Part shown: piece after piece, positions 1-6,473 of the stretch
Layout: each line of letters begins with the position of its first letter
How positions within the stretch are numbered: the first letter of the stretch is position 1
NCBI GenBank assembly: GCA_029258695.1
Contig: JARIBR010000157.1
Span: 1-7,050 of the forward strand
Direction of reading: 5' to 3'
Source of the DNA: Quadrisphaera sp.
GTDB lineage: Bacteria > Actinomycetota > Actinomycetes > Actinomycetales > Quadrisphaeraceae
DNA: 7,050 nucleotides
Position numbers and translations under genes: made by a program
The notes under the pieces: generated by a model
What the model saw: only the letters and a program-made list of their open reading frames with translations
What the model was told of the DNA's origin: nothing
Database searches by the model: none

Positions 1-28
1 GCCGCCGCTCCAGCGCTGCTCCGCCAGG

Positions 29-45
29 CCGGCGCCCAGCGCCGG
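29..45 (-). terminator. GC-only hairpin just after the last gene, possible terminator
   Basis: A perfect 7-bp inverted repeat (CCGGCGC / GCGCCGG) with a 3-nt loop begins 3 nt after the GT9 stop codon. No run of U follows it. Such U-less hairpins can end transcription in high-GC actinobacteria, but chance hairpins are also frequent at this base composition. The rest of the left edge (1-28) holds no start codon on the minus strand; it does have GGAG-like runs that could belong to a further gene outside the window. Confidence 0.35.
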
Positions 46-48
46 TGC

Positions 49-1083
49 TCAGCCCCGGGCGGCCAGCGACGCCACGGCGGACACCACGTCCGCCACGGTG
101 ATGCGCTCCAGCACCGGGTCCACCGCGTCGCCGTGGGGGTCGCCGCCGCCACCGGGCGGCGCCGCGTCCGCGTCGTCGACCGGCCACAGCACCGCGTGAG
201 CGTCGGTGTCGATCGCCGGCCCCCACCGCGACGGCGGCGTGGGCCCGAAGAGCAGCACCGAGGGGGTGCGCGCCGCGGTGGCGACGTGCGCGACGCCGGT
301 GTCCCCGCAGACCAGCAGCGCCGCGGCGGCCACCACCTCGGTGAGCCCGGGGAGGTCGAGGCGCCCGCACCAGTCCTCGCCGGCGCGAGCGGTGACGGCG
401 GCGCACAGCGGCCCCTCGGCCGGCGTTCCGGTGACGACCACGCGCTCGCCGGCGGCCACGAGGTGCTCGGCGAGCGCGGCCCAGCGCGGCGCCGGCCACC
501 GCCGCGAGCCCGACGCCGCTCCCGGGTGCAGCACCACCACGCGCTCCGCCGGCGCCGCCTCCTCCCGGAGGCGCGCGAGCGCGGGCAGCACGAGGTCCTC
601 GCGGCCGCAGGGGCCACCGGCGGCGCGCACCAGGGCGCACCAGCGGTCCACCTCGTGCGCGGCGGGGTCGAGGGGGAGGCCTCCGGGGACGACGGCGCTC
701 GCAGGCGCGAGCGTCACGACGGGGTCCAGCGCCGCCAGCGCGGTGGCGCTCTGCGGCCCGTCGCCGTGGAGGTTGACGCCGACGTCGACGCCCCGCTCCA
801 GGCGTCCTCGCAGCCCCGGCGTCGCGCGCTGCGCCGCACGCACCAGGGCGTCGGGTGCCAGGGGCGCCAGGCCGCTGACGTCGAGGACGTCGTCGACCAC
901 GCCGTGGCGGCGCAGCAGGGACCCCACCGCGCTCGGGCAGGCGATCACCAGCCGGGCCCCGGGATGGGCGCGGCGCAGCCCCCGCAGGGCCGGCACCCCG
1001 GTCAGGGCGTCACCGAGGCCGAGCGCCCGCAGCGCCAGGACGGTGCGCCCGCTCTCCGGGGCGGACGCCGCTGGCGTCTCCAC
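49..1083 (-). CDS. Glycosyltransferase family 9 (ADP-heptose:LPS heptosyltransferase-like), 344 aa
   Basis: This is a complete GT9 protein of normal length, expected to transfer heptose or a related sugar from a nucleotide donor in the cytoplasm. The N-terminal strand is TVLALRALGLGDALTGVPAL (the RxxGLGD loop typical of the family). The C-terminal domain has VVLHPGAASGSRRWP with His186-Pro-Gly, then VVTGTPAE, then CGDTGVAHVATAA with Asp261 and His266, then FGPTPPSRWGP. The GTG at 1083 is the only in-frame ATG/GTG between the SDR stop and the conserved strand; it lies 8 nt after that stop. No clear Shine-Dalgarno precedes it, so expression probably relies on reinitiation after the SDR. The frame is open further upstream to 1503, but that part is Arg-rich and overlaps the SDR gene out of frame. 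It is the last gene of the visible operon. Confidence 0.9.
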   Translation of the reverse strand: METPAASAPESGRTVLALRALGLGDALTGVPALRGLRRAHPGARLVIACPSAVGSLLRRHGVVDDVLDVSGLAPLAPDALVRAAQRATPGLRGRLERGVDVGVNLHGDGPQSATALAALDPVVTLAPASAVVPGGLPLDPAAHEVDRWCALVRAAGGPCGREDLVLPALARLREEAAPAERVVVLHPGAASGSRRWPAPRWAALAEHLVAAGERVVVTGTPAEGPLCAAVTARAGEDWCGRLDLPGLTEVVAAAALLVCGDTGVAHVATAARTPSVLLFGPTPPSRWGPAIDTDAHAVLWPVDDADAAPPGGGGDPHGDAVDPVLERITVADVVSAVASLAARG

Positions 1084-1091
1084 CGGGTCGC

Positions 1092-1826
1092 TCAGGGCCA
1101 GGACGGCTCGGTGGAGACGGTGACCACGAGCTCGCGGACCTCGGTGCCGACCGGCTGGCGCAGGGCGTGCACCACGGAGCGCGCCACCTGGCGGGGGTCC
1201 ATGAGCGCGGCGTCGGGGCCGGGCTTGTACTGCTCGGTGCGCCCGTCGAAGAACGCGGTGCGCATGCCCGCGGGCACGAGCATCGTCACGCCCACCCGGC
1301 CGGCCAGCTCCAGCTGCAGCGCCCGCGTGAGGCCGACGACGCCGAACTTCGAGGCGCAGTAGGCGCTCGCGTCCGAGGCCGCCCGCAGGCCGAGCGAGGA
1401 GCTGACGGTCACCACGGTGCCGCGGGCCTCCACCAGGTAGGGCAGGCAGGCGCGCACCGCGGCCGCGGTACCGACGAGGTTGACGCCGATGACCTTCTCC
1501 CATGCTGCGGCGCCCACGTCCTCCAGGCGCCCGACGGCGTCGGTGCCCGCGGCGGTGAGCAGCGCGGTGGGCGGGCCGACCTGCTCCACGAGGGAGGCGA
1601 CCGCCGCCTCGACGGCGCCGGCGTCGGAGACGTCGGCGATCGCGTGCGGGCCACCGGCGGGCGGGGCGTCGCGGTCGATGACGGCAGCGGTCCCCCCGAG
1701 GGCGGTGACCACCTCGACGACCGCGGCGCCCAGGCCCGACGAGCCGCCGGTGACGTAGACGGTGCCCAGCTCGCGGGCGGGCTCCAGGCCGAGGTCGGTC
1801 AGGGCGTCGTGCTCGGGGGTGGTCAT
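1092..1826 (-). CDS. Classical short-chain dehydrogenase/reductase, 244 aa
   Basis: This is an NAD(P)-dependent oxidoreductase of the classical SDR family, at the usual length of about 250 aa. Visible parts are the cofactor loop TGGSSGLG at residues 26-33; Asp51 at the end of the second strand, which in this family favours NAD(H) over NADP(H); TAAG at 91-94 in the place of NNAG; Asn116; Ser143; and the YxxxK pair Tyr156 and Lys160 in AYCASK. All four catalytic-tetrad residues are present. After the active site, PAGMRT stands where PGxxxT is usual. The start is fixed by GGAGG and by the ATGA overlap with the fusion gene. It resembles FabG-type reductases, but its position suggests action on a sugar or nucleotide-sugar. 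It is not the HldD epimerase, which is an extended SDR of about 310 aa. The substrate is unknown. Confidence 0.9.
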   Translation of the reverse strand: MTTPEHDALTDLGLEPARELGTVYVTGGSSGLGAAVVEVVTALGGTAAVIDRDAPPAGGPHAIADVSDAGAVEAAVASLVEQVGPPTALLTAAGTDAVGRLEDVGAAAWEKVIGVNLVGTAAAVRACLPYLVEARGTVVTVSSSLGLRAASDASAYCASKFGVVGLTRALQLELAGRVGVTMLVPAGMRTAFFDGRTEQYKPGPDAALMDPRQVARSVVHALRQPVGTEVRELVVTVSTEPSWP

Positions 1827-4135
1827 GCGGGTGCCTCCGTGAGGTCGTGGTCGGGTGGGAGCGCCGACGCGGCGCCGCGCGCCAGCGTGGACGTGGTGGA
1901 GCGGCCCGCCAGGTGGGGCAGGAGGACGACCTCGCCGCCCCAGCCGCGCACCAGCGGGGCCTCGGGCAGGTCGGCGAGCGCGTAGTCGCCGCCCTTGACC
2001 CACACGTGGGGTCGCAGACCGTCCAGCGCGTCGCGCGGGTCGTCCTCGTCGAAGACGAGCACGGCGTCGACGCTGCCGAGCGCGAGGAGCACCTCGGCGC
2101 GGTCGGCCGCGGTGTTCACCGGCCTCCCCGGGCCCTTGAGACGGCGCACCGAGGCGTCGGAGTTGAGCAGCACCACGAGGGCGTCCCCGAGGCGGGCCGC
2201 GCCGTCGAGCATCGTCACGTGGCCGGCGTGCAGCACGTCGAAGCAGCCGCCGGTGGCCACGAGCGCGCCGCCGGTGGCGCGCACCCGGTCCGCGAGGGCC
2301 AGGGCTGCCCGCCCCTCGCCGCCGGGCGACGGGTCGCCGGCGCTCGCGGTGGGGGCCGCGTCCTGATCGCTCCTGCTGGCACGGCGGACCCGTTCGCGCC
2401 ACCCGCTGGCCCCACCGGCGTCCACCCACGCCGACGCGGCGTCCACGGCGACCGCGACGGCGCTCGCGGGGTCGGCGCCGCGGGCGAGCGCGATCGCGGC
2501 GCTCGCGGCGAAGCGGTCCCCGGCCCCGGCCGGGTCGCCGGACGCGACGGGAGGCGCGGGCACGTACAGGGCCGCGTCGGTGGCGTCGGTGGCGTCGGTG
2601 GCGTCGAGCGTGCGCGACGACGGCGTCGCGCGGGCCACGAAGGCCCCGCGGGCCCCGGCCGTCACGGCCACCGCGCCGGCTGCCCACCGGCGGCGCAGCG
2701 CCGTGCACGTCTGCTGCGGCTGCGTCGCCGCGTCCCCGAGGGCCCGGACGGCTTCGGCGGCGTTGGGGGTGACCAGGGCGCAGCCGGCCACGGGCTCACC
2801 ACCGCGCGGGTGGGGGTCCCACACCACGGGCACGCGCGCCGCCGAGCGCTCGAGCGCGGCGCGCACGGCGGGCTCGTGGGTGGTGCCGGCGCCGTAGTCG
2901 CTGACGAGCACCACGTCGGCGCCCTCCAGCGTGCGTCCCAGCGCGGCGGCGTCCACGGCGAGCGGGGCACCGCTGCCCCCGTCGTCGAGGCGCACGAGCG
3001 ACTGACCAGCCACGCGCACGCGCGTCTTGGTGCGCGTCGCGCCGTCGTGGCCCAGCGCGTGGACGCCCACGCCCCCCGTCTCCAGAGCGGTGCGCAGGCG
3101 GGCGCCGGCCTCGTCGTCGGCGAGCGGGGCCACGAGCGTGACGCTGACGCCGGCGTCCTCGCACAGCAGCGCGGTGAGCCCCGCGCCGCCCGGGCTCTCC
3201 CGGGTCCCGCCGACGTCGACGACGGGCACCGGGGCGTCCGGGGCCACGCGCTCGGCGGTGCCGAGGACGTCACGGTCGAGGACGACGTCGCCGACGACGA
3301 CGAGCCGGACGGCGCGGGTGCCCACGGGGCCCGGGGCCGACGAGGCCCGGGGCCGTGGGTCCTCGCCGCGCTGCTCCCCGGGGGCGCGAGCGCCCTCGCC
3401 GGTCCGTGTCGCGCCGACGTCCGCGCTGTCGGTCGTGACGTCGGCGGTCCGGGCGGTGGTCGTGACGGTGGTGCTGCGCGCGGGACCGGTGGACGCGGGC
3501 GTGCCCGTCCCGGCGGCGTCGAGAGCGCGCACGCGTGCGTCCACCGCCGCGCACAGCGCGTGGACCGCGACGAGGTGGCCCTCCTGGACCGCCGAGGTGG
3601 TCGGCGCGACGAGGCACACGGCGTCGTCGCTGACCTCACCCAGCGGGTTGGGACCCGGGCCGGTGAGGGACCAGACCGTCAGCCCCGCCTGCCGGGCGGC
3701 TGCCGCGGCGGCGAGGACGTTCTCGCTGCGGCCGCTCGCGGAGAGCAGGAGCAGCACGTCGCCGGGGCGCCCGTGGGCGGTGACGCCGCGGGCGAAGACC
3801 TCGCGGGCGCCGTAGTCGTTGGCGACCGCGGTGACCGAGGAGGTGTCGGCGTGCAGCGCGATCGCCGACAGCGGCCGGCGCTCACCGACGAACCGGCCGA
3901 CCAGCTCCGCCGTGAGGTGCTGGGCCTCGGCGGCGCTGCCCCCGTTCCCGGCCGTCAGCAGCCGGCCGCCGCCGGCGAGGACCGTCCCCAGGTGAGCGCC
4001 CCACGCGTCGATCCGGTCACCGTCGCCGACGAGCTGGTCGACGACGGTGCGCAGCTCGTCGGCGTGACCGCTGAGCCACGCGGACGCCGGTCCGGGCCGG
4101 GCGTCGGGCGTCGTCGCGTCCTGGTCGGCGCTCAT
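1823..4135 (-). CDS. gmhA-hldE: GmhA-HldE fusion: phosphoheptose isomerase, heptose-7-P kinase and heptose-1-P nucleotidyltransferase, 770 aa
   Basis: This cytoplasmic protein carries three activities of nucleotide-heptose synthesis. Residues 1-206 form a SIS-fold GmhA domain (sedoheptulose 7-phosphate to glycero-manno-heptose 7-phosphate), with GNGGSAAEAQH at 63-73 and SASGRSENV at 132-140. His73, Glu77, Gln184 and His192 align by eye with the E. coli zinc/catalytic residues His61, Glu65, Gln172 and His180. Residues 207-273 are a Thr/Ala/Gly-rich linker. Residues 275-582 form a PfkB/HldE kinase: ERVAPDAPVPVV at 295-306, GGAG at 316-319, and AGAGD at 536-540 with Asp540 the likely catalytic base. 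Residues 610-759 form a nucleotidyltransferase with GGCFDVLHAGH at 629-639, RLKGPGRPVN at 665-674 and VKGGDY at 713-718. The last two domains follow E. coli HldE order, which favours an ADP product. The ATG at 4135 overlaps the upstream stop and has GAGGG 7 nt away. No stop or good ribosome site separates the domains. Confidence 0.92.
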   Translation of the reverse strand: MSADQDATTPDARPGPASAWLSGHADELRTVVDQLVGDGDRIDAWGAHLGTVLAGGGRLLTAGNGGSAAEAQHLTAELVGRFVGERRPLSAIALHADTSSVTAVANDYGAREVFARGVTAHGRPGDVLLLLSASGRSENVLAAAAAARQAGLTVWSLTGPGPNPLGEVSDDAVCLVAPTTSAVQEGHLVAVHALCAAVDARVRALDAAGTGTPASTGPARSTTVTTTARTADVTTDSADVGATRTGEGARAPGEQRGEDPRPRASSAPGPVGTRAVRLVVVGDVVLDRDVLGTAERVAPDAPVPVVDVGGTRESPGGAGLTALLCEDAGVSVTLVAPLADDEAGARLRTALETGGVGVHALGHDGATRTKTRVRVAGQSLVRLDDGGSGAPLAVDAAALGRTLEGADVVLVSDYGAGTTHEPAVRAALERSAARVPVVWDPHPRGGEPVAGCALVTPNAAEAVRALGDAATQPQQTCTALRRRWAAGAVAVTAGARGAFVARATPSSRTLDATDATDATDAALYVPAPPVASGDPAGAGDRFAASAAIALARGADPASAVAVAVDAASAWVDAGGASGWRERVRRASRSDQDAAPTASAGDPSPGGEGRAALALADRVRATGGALVATGGCFDVLHAGHVTMLDGAARLGDALVVLLNSDASVRRLKGPGRPVNTAADRAEVLLALGSVDAVLVFDEDDPRDALDGLRPHVWVKGGDYALADLPEAPLVRGWGGEVVLLPHLAGRSTTSTLARGAASALPPDHDLTEAPA
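1834..1838 (-). promoter_or_regulatory. Ribosome binding site of the SDR gene
   Basis: A full GGAGG on the minus strand lies 7 nt before the ATG at 1826, inside the last codons of the fusion gene. It is the best Shine-Dalgarno match in the operon and fixes the SDR start. Confidence 0.7.
2574..2606 (-). repeat. Short in-frame 9-bp tandem repeat in the kinase domain
   Basis: The plus-strand unit gcgtcggtg occurs three times in a row, followed by a six-base partial copy. On the coding strand it gives Asp-Ala-Thr repeated about three and a half times (residues 511-521). It lies in a surface loop position of the kinase, between the strand ending GAFVAR and the region leading to AGAGD. Because the unit is a multiple of three, copy-number change would alter loop length without breaking the frame. 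Confidence 0.85.
3317..3517 (-). other. Low-complexity linker between the GmhA and HldE parts of the fusion protein
   Basis: These roughly 67 codons (residues 207-273) encode a stretch rich in Thr, Ala, Gly, Arg, Pro and Asp, with no recognisable fold. GmhA proteins normally end near residue 205 of this alignment, and HldE kinases normally start near residue 275 (RAVRLVVVGD). The segment therefore reads as a flexible tether. An in-frame GTG near 3327 (before GTRAVRL) could in principle start a separate HldE, but no purine-rich ribosome site precedes it. Confidence 0.7.
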
Positions 4136-5472
4136 CGGTGGGCCCTCGCCGACGAGGCGTGGTGCTGCGGAGCGGTCGCGGCAGCCCGTCGGGCGAGCAT
4201 CTCGGCGTAGGCGGCCTCCGTCGCGGCGGCCACCTGGTCCCAGCCGAAACGCTCGACGACGCGGGCCCGCGCAGCCCGTCCGTAGCGCGTCGCCAGAGCC
4301 TCGTCCTCGAGCAGGGGGGTCAGCGCCGCGGCCAGCGCCGCCGGGTCGCGCGCCGGCACCAGGTCGCCGGTCACCCCGGGTGCGACGGTGTCGAGGAGCC
4401 CGCCGACGGCGCTGCCCACCACGGGCACGCCGCACGCCATGGCCTCGAGCGGGACGATGCCGAACGGCTCGTACCAGGGGGTCGCGACCACGACGTCGGC
4501 GCTGCGCAGCACCGCCGGCAGGTCGTCGTGGTCGACGCGACCCACGAGGTGGACACGCTCTCCCACCCCGAGGTCGTCGGCGAGCGCCCTCAGGCGCACG
4601 GCCTCGGGGTCCCGGTCGAGGTGCTCGCGGGCCCCACCGCCGACGACCACCAGCTCGACGCCGTCGAGCACGGGCAGCGCGCGCACGACGGCGTCGACGC
4701 CCTTGCGCTCCACGAGCCGCGAGACGCTCACGAGGCGGTGGCTCAGCCCGCTGGCGGGGTCCGGGGTCGGCAGGGCGCGCGGGCCGTCGGGGCGGAAGTG
4801 CTCGACGTCGACGCCGCAGGGCACCACGCGCAGCGGCGCCAGCGCGTCGTCCGTGAGGTGCTCGAACGGGTCGGCGTCGGCGCGACGAGCCCTGCCGGCG
4901 CCGTCGGCGCGCGGGCCGTCGCCGCGCACGAGGTCGACGAGCTCGCCGACCTCGTCGGTGCAGGTCGCCACCACGAGGTCCACGTCGCGGGCCAGCGCGG
5001 CCTCGAGGCGCACGCGCTGGGGCGGCGAGGAGTCGTAGTCGCCCTGGTGGCGGCGCTTGACGCTGCCGAGGGCGTGGAAGGTCACCGCGACGGGCACCCC
5101 GGTGGCCCGGCCGGCCTCGAGCGCGGCCACCCCTGACATCCAGAAGTGGGCGTGGACCACGTCCGGTCGCCGGTCCGGGTCCGACCAGCGCCGGGTGAGG
5201 TCGGCGGCGAAGGCGGGCATCCACGCCAGGAGGTCGTCCTTGGGCAGCGCCTTCGCCGGCCCGGCGGCGACGTGGACCACGTCGACGCCGGGGTGCATCG
5301 TCACCCGCTCCGGCTGCGCCGGGTCGTCGCGGCGGGTGAAGACCTCCACGTCGTGGCCGCGGTCGGCGAGCGCGCTCGCGAGCGCGGCGACGTGCACGTT
5401 CTGCCCGCCAGCGTCCACGCCGCCGAGCGCGGCCAGCGGGCTGGCGTGCTCGGAGACCATCGCGATCCTCAT
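4132..5472 (-). CDS. Glycosyltransferase family 4 (MshA / sucrose-synthase-like), 446 aa
   Basis: This is a full-length GT-B enzyme that probably transfers a sugar from a nucleotide donor with retention of configuration. The N-terminus MRIAMVSEHASPLAALGGVD continues as AGGQNVHVA, the glycine-rich GG-x-DAGGQNV loop found in MshA and sucrose(-phosphate) synthases. VVHAHFWMSG follows in the acceptor domain. The C-terminal domain carries VSRLVERKGVD (Arg and Lys that contact donor phosphates), HLVGRV, and YEPFGIVPLEAMACGVPVVG, in which Glu335 and Glu343 form the intact E-x7-E motif. The ATG at 5472 overlaps the previous stop (ATGA), with AGGGA 5 nt upstream. A charged, low-complexity insertion lies at about residues 183-208. 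MshA itself, the mycothiol enzyme, is possible by similarity, but the operon context argues for a role in the heptose glycan. Family is confident; substrate is not. Confidence 0.92.
   Translation of the reverse strand: MRIAMVSEHASPLAALGGVDAGGQNVHVAALASALADRGHDVEVFTRRDDPAQPERVTMHPGVDVVHVAAGPAKALPKDDLLAWMPAFAADLTRRWSDPDRRPDVVHAHFWMSGVAALEAGRATGVPVAVTFHALGSVKRRHQGDYDSSPPQRVRLEAALARDVDLVVATCTDEVGELVDLVRGDGPRADGAGRARRADADPFEHLTDDALAPLRVVPCGVDVEHFRPDGPRALPTPDPASGLSHRLVSVSRLVERKGVDAVVRALPVLDGVELVVVGGGAREHLDRDPEAVRLRALADDLGVGERVHLVGRVDHDDLPAVLRSADVVVATPWYEPFGIVPLEAMACGVPVVGSAVGGLLDTVAPGVTGDLVPARDPAALAAALTPLLEDEALATRYGRAARARVVERFGWDQVAAATEAAYAEMLARRAAATAPQHHASSARAHR
4143..4147 (-). promoter_or_regulatory. 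Ribosome binding site of the GmhA-HldE fusion
   Basis: GAGGG on the minus strand lies 7 nt before the ATG at 4135, inside the 3' end of the family 4 glycosyltransferase gene. Together with the ATGA overlap it supports this start over any other. Confidence 0.6.
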
Positions 5473-6473
5473 CGGTGTCCCTGCACGGTGTCCTCCAGGA
5501 GGTGGTCGAGGTCGGTGAGGAAGCGGTCGATGCCGAAGCGGACCAGGGCGTGCTCACGGGCCGCGGCGCCGCGCTCGGCGGCCTCCGCGGGGTCGGCCAG
5601 CCACCGGTGGGCGGTCTCGGCGAGGACGCGCGGGTCGTTGGACAGCGCGCCCGCGGCGGCCGGCACGGACTCCGGCGCCGCGGTCGCGGCGAGGGCTAGC
5701 ACGGGGCAGCCGGCGGTCATGGCCTCGACGAGCGCGAGGCCCAGCGAGGTCCACCGGTAGGGGTGGAGGTAGCCGCGGTGGCGCCCGAGCTCGCGGTGCA
5801 TCTCGCGCTGGGGGAGGTCCTCGGCGGTGCGTCCGGCCAGGTGCGGCGCGGCGGCGACCAGGGCATCCATCCCCATGCCGTAGACGTCCACGGGCACGCC
5901 GTGCCCGCTCGGCGTCGGCGCGCTCAGAGCGATGACGAGGTCGGTGCCGGCCACCCGCCAGCGGCGGACGGGTTCGTTGACGACCACCGCGAAGGACTCC
6001 CGCTCCCCGGTCCATAGCGGCCCGGGGTCCACGACGCCGTGCTCGAGGACGGACGTGGCCGCGCCGTCGGCGTCCCACATGAGGGCGTTGAACGCGGTGA
6101 CGTGCACGAGGGGGAGGACGGGGGCGCCCGCGGCGCGCTGGACGGCGGGCATCGGGTGGACGCTGCGCGCGGCGTGCTCGGTGGGGGCGTTGTGCTCGAG
6201 GTAGAGCGCGGGGACGTCGGCGCCGGCGACCAGCCCGGTCCACTCGCGCAGCAGCGCCGCCTCATGGGGGCGCTGGAGGAGCACGACGTCGGGGGGCTCG
6301 CCGGCGAGGTCGCCCGGTGAGACCTCCACGGCGGAGGACGGCCAGTCCCAGGTGCGCGCGCGACCCCGGCCGTCGGGGCCGCGGCTCGCGTCGACGGGGA
6401 GGAGGTAGGTGTGCTGGCCCTGGACCAGCGAGGTGGTCCAGGAGCCGTGCACGTGCCAGGACAGCACCCTCAT
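5469..6473 (-). CDS. GT-B glycosyltransferase (glycosyl transferase group 1-like), 334 aa
   Basis: The protein begins MRVLSWHVHGSWTTSLVQG, a nucleotide-sugar transferase-like first strand and loop. It ends with a GT-B C-terminal domain: YRWTSLGLALVEAMTAGCPV (around residues 240-256), then a strand and a helix-rich tail. The ATG at 6473 is chosen because the conserved-looking N-terminus starts there and it overlaps the upstream stop as ATGA. Only a weak GGCGGG lies about 9 nt upstream, so translation probably depends on coupling. The reading frame extends far upstream, but that stretch is Arg/Pro-rich noise antisense to nothing useful and overlapping the GT9 gene. The E-x7-E motif of retaining GT4 enzymes is incomplete: Glu250 is present but position 242 is Thr. 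No signal peptide or membrane segment is seen, so it is probably cytoplasmic. The substrate is unknown; the heptose context suggests glycan extension. Confidence 0.83.
   Translation of the reverse strand: MRVLSWHVHGSWTTSLVQGQHTYLLPVDASRGPDGRGRARTWDWPSSAVEVSPGDLAGEPPDVVLLQRPHEAALLREWTGLVAGADVPALYLEHNAPTEHAARSVHPMPAVQRAAGAPVLPLVHVTAFNALMWDADGAATSVLEHGVVDPGPLWTGERESFAVVVNEPVRRWRVAGTDLVIALSAPTPSGHGVPVDVYGMGMDALVAAAPHLAGRTAEDLPQREMHRELGRHRGYLHPYRWTSLGLALVEAMTAGCPVLALAATAAPESVPAAAGALSNDPRVLAETAHRWLADPAEAAERGAAAREHALVRFGIDRFLTDLDHLLEDTVQGHR

Noticed and set aside
11..18. Palindrome cagcgctg near the left edge as an operator
   Set aside because: An 8-bp palindrome is expected often at this base composition, and nothing else supports a regulatory site.
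133..1362. Long open frame on the plus strand opposite the last GT9 gene
   Set aside because: It gives a low-complexity Arg-rich translation without any recognisable domain and runs against two well-supported genes.
1084..1503. Upstream extension of the last GT9 gene to the ATG at 1503
   Set aside because: The 140 extra residues overlap the SDR catalytic region in another frame and have no GT9 similarity.
1847..4210. Long open frame on the plus strand (787 codons) opposite the fusion gene
   Set aside because: It is antisense to a gene with clear domains. Its translation is Arg/Gly/Ala-rich with no motif, as expected from GC-rich DNA where stop codons are rare.
4136..5557. Upstream extension of the fusion gene frame to 5557
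   Set aside because: The extra residues are Arg/Pro-rich and overlap the whole family 4 glycosyltransferase gene out of frame. The GmhA domain begins just after the ATG at 4135, which has a ribosome site and the ATGA overlap.
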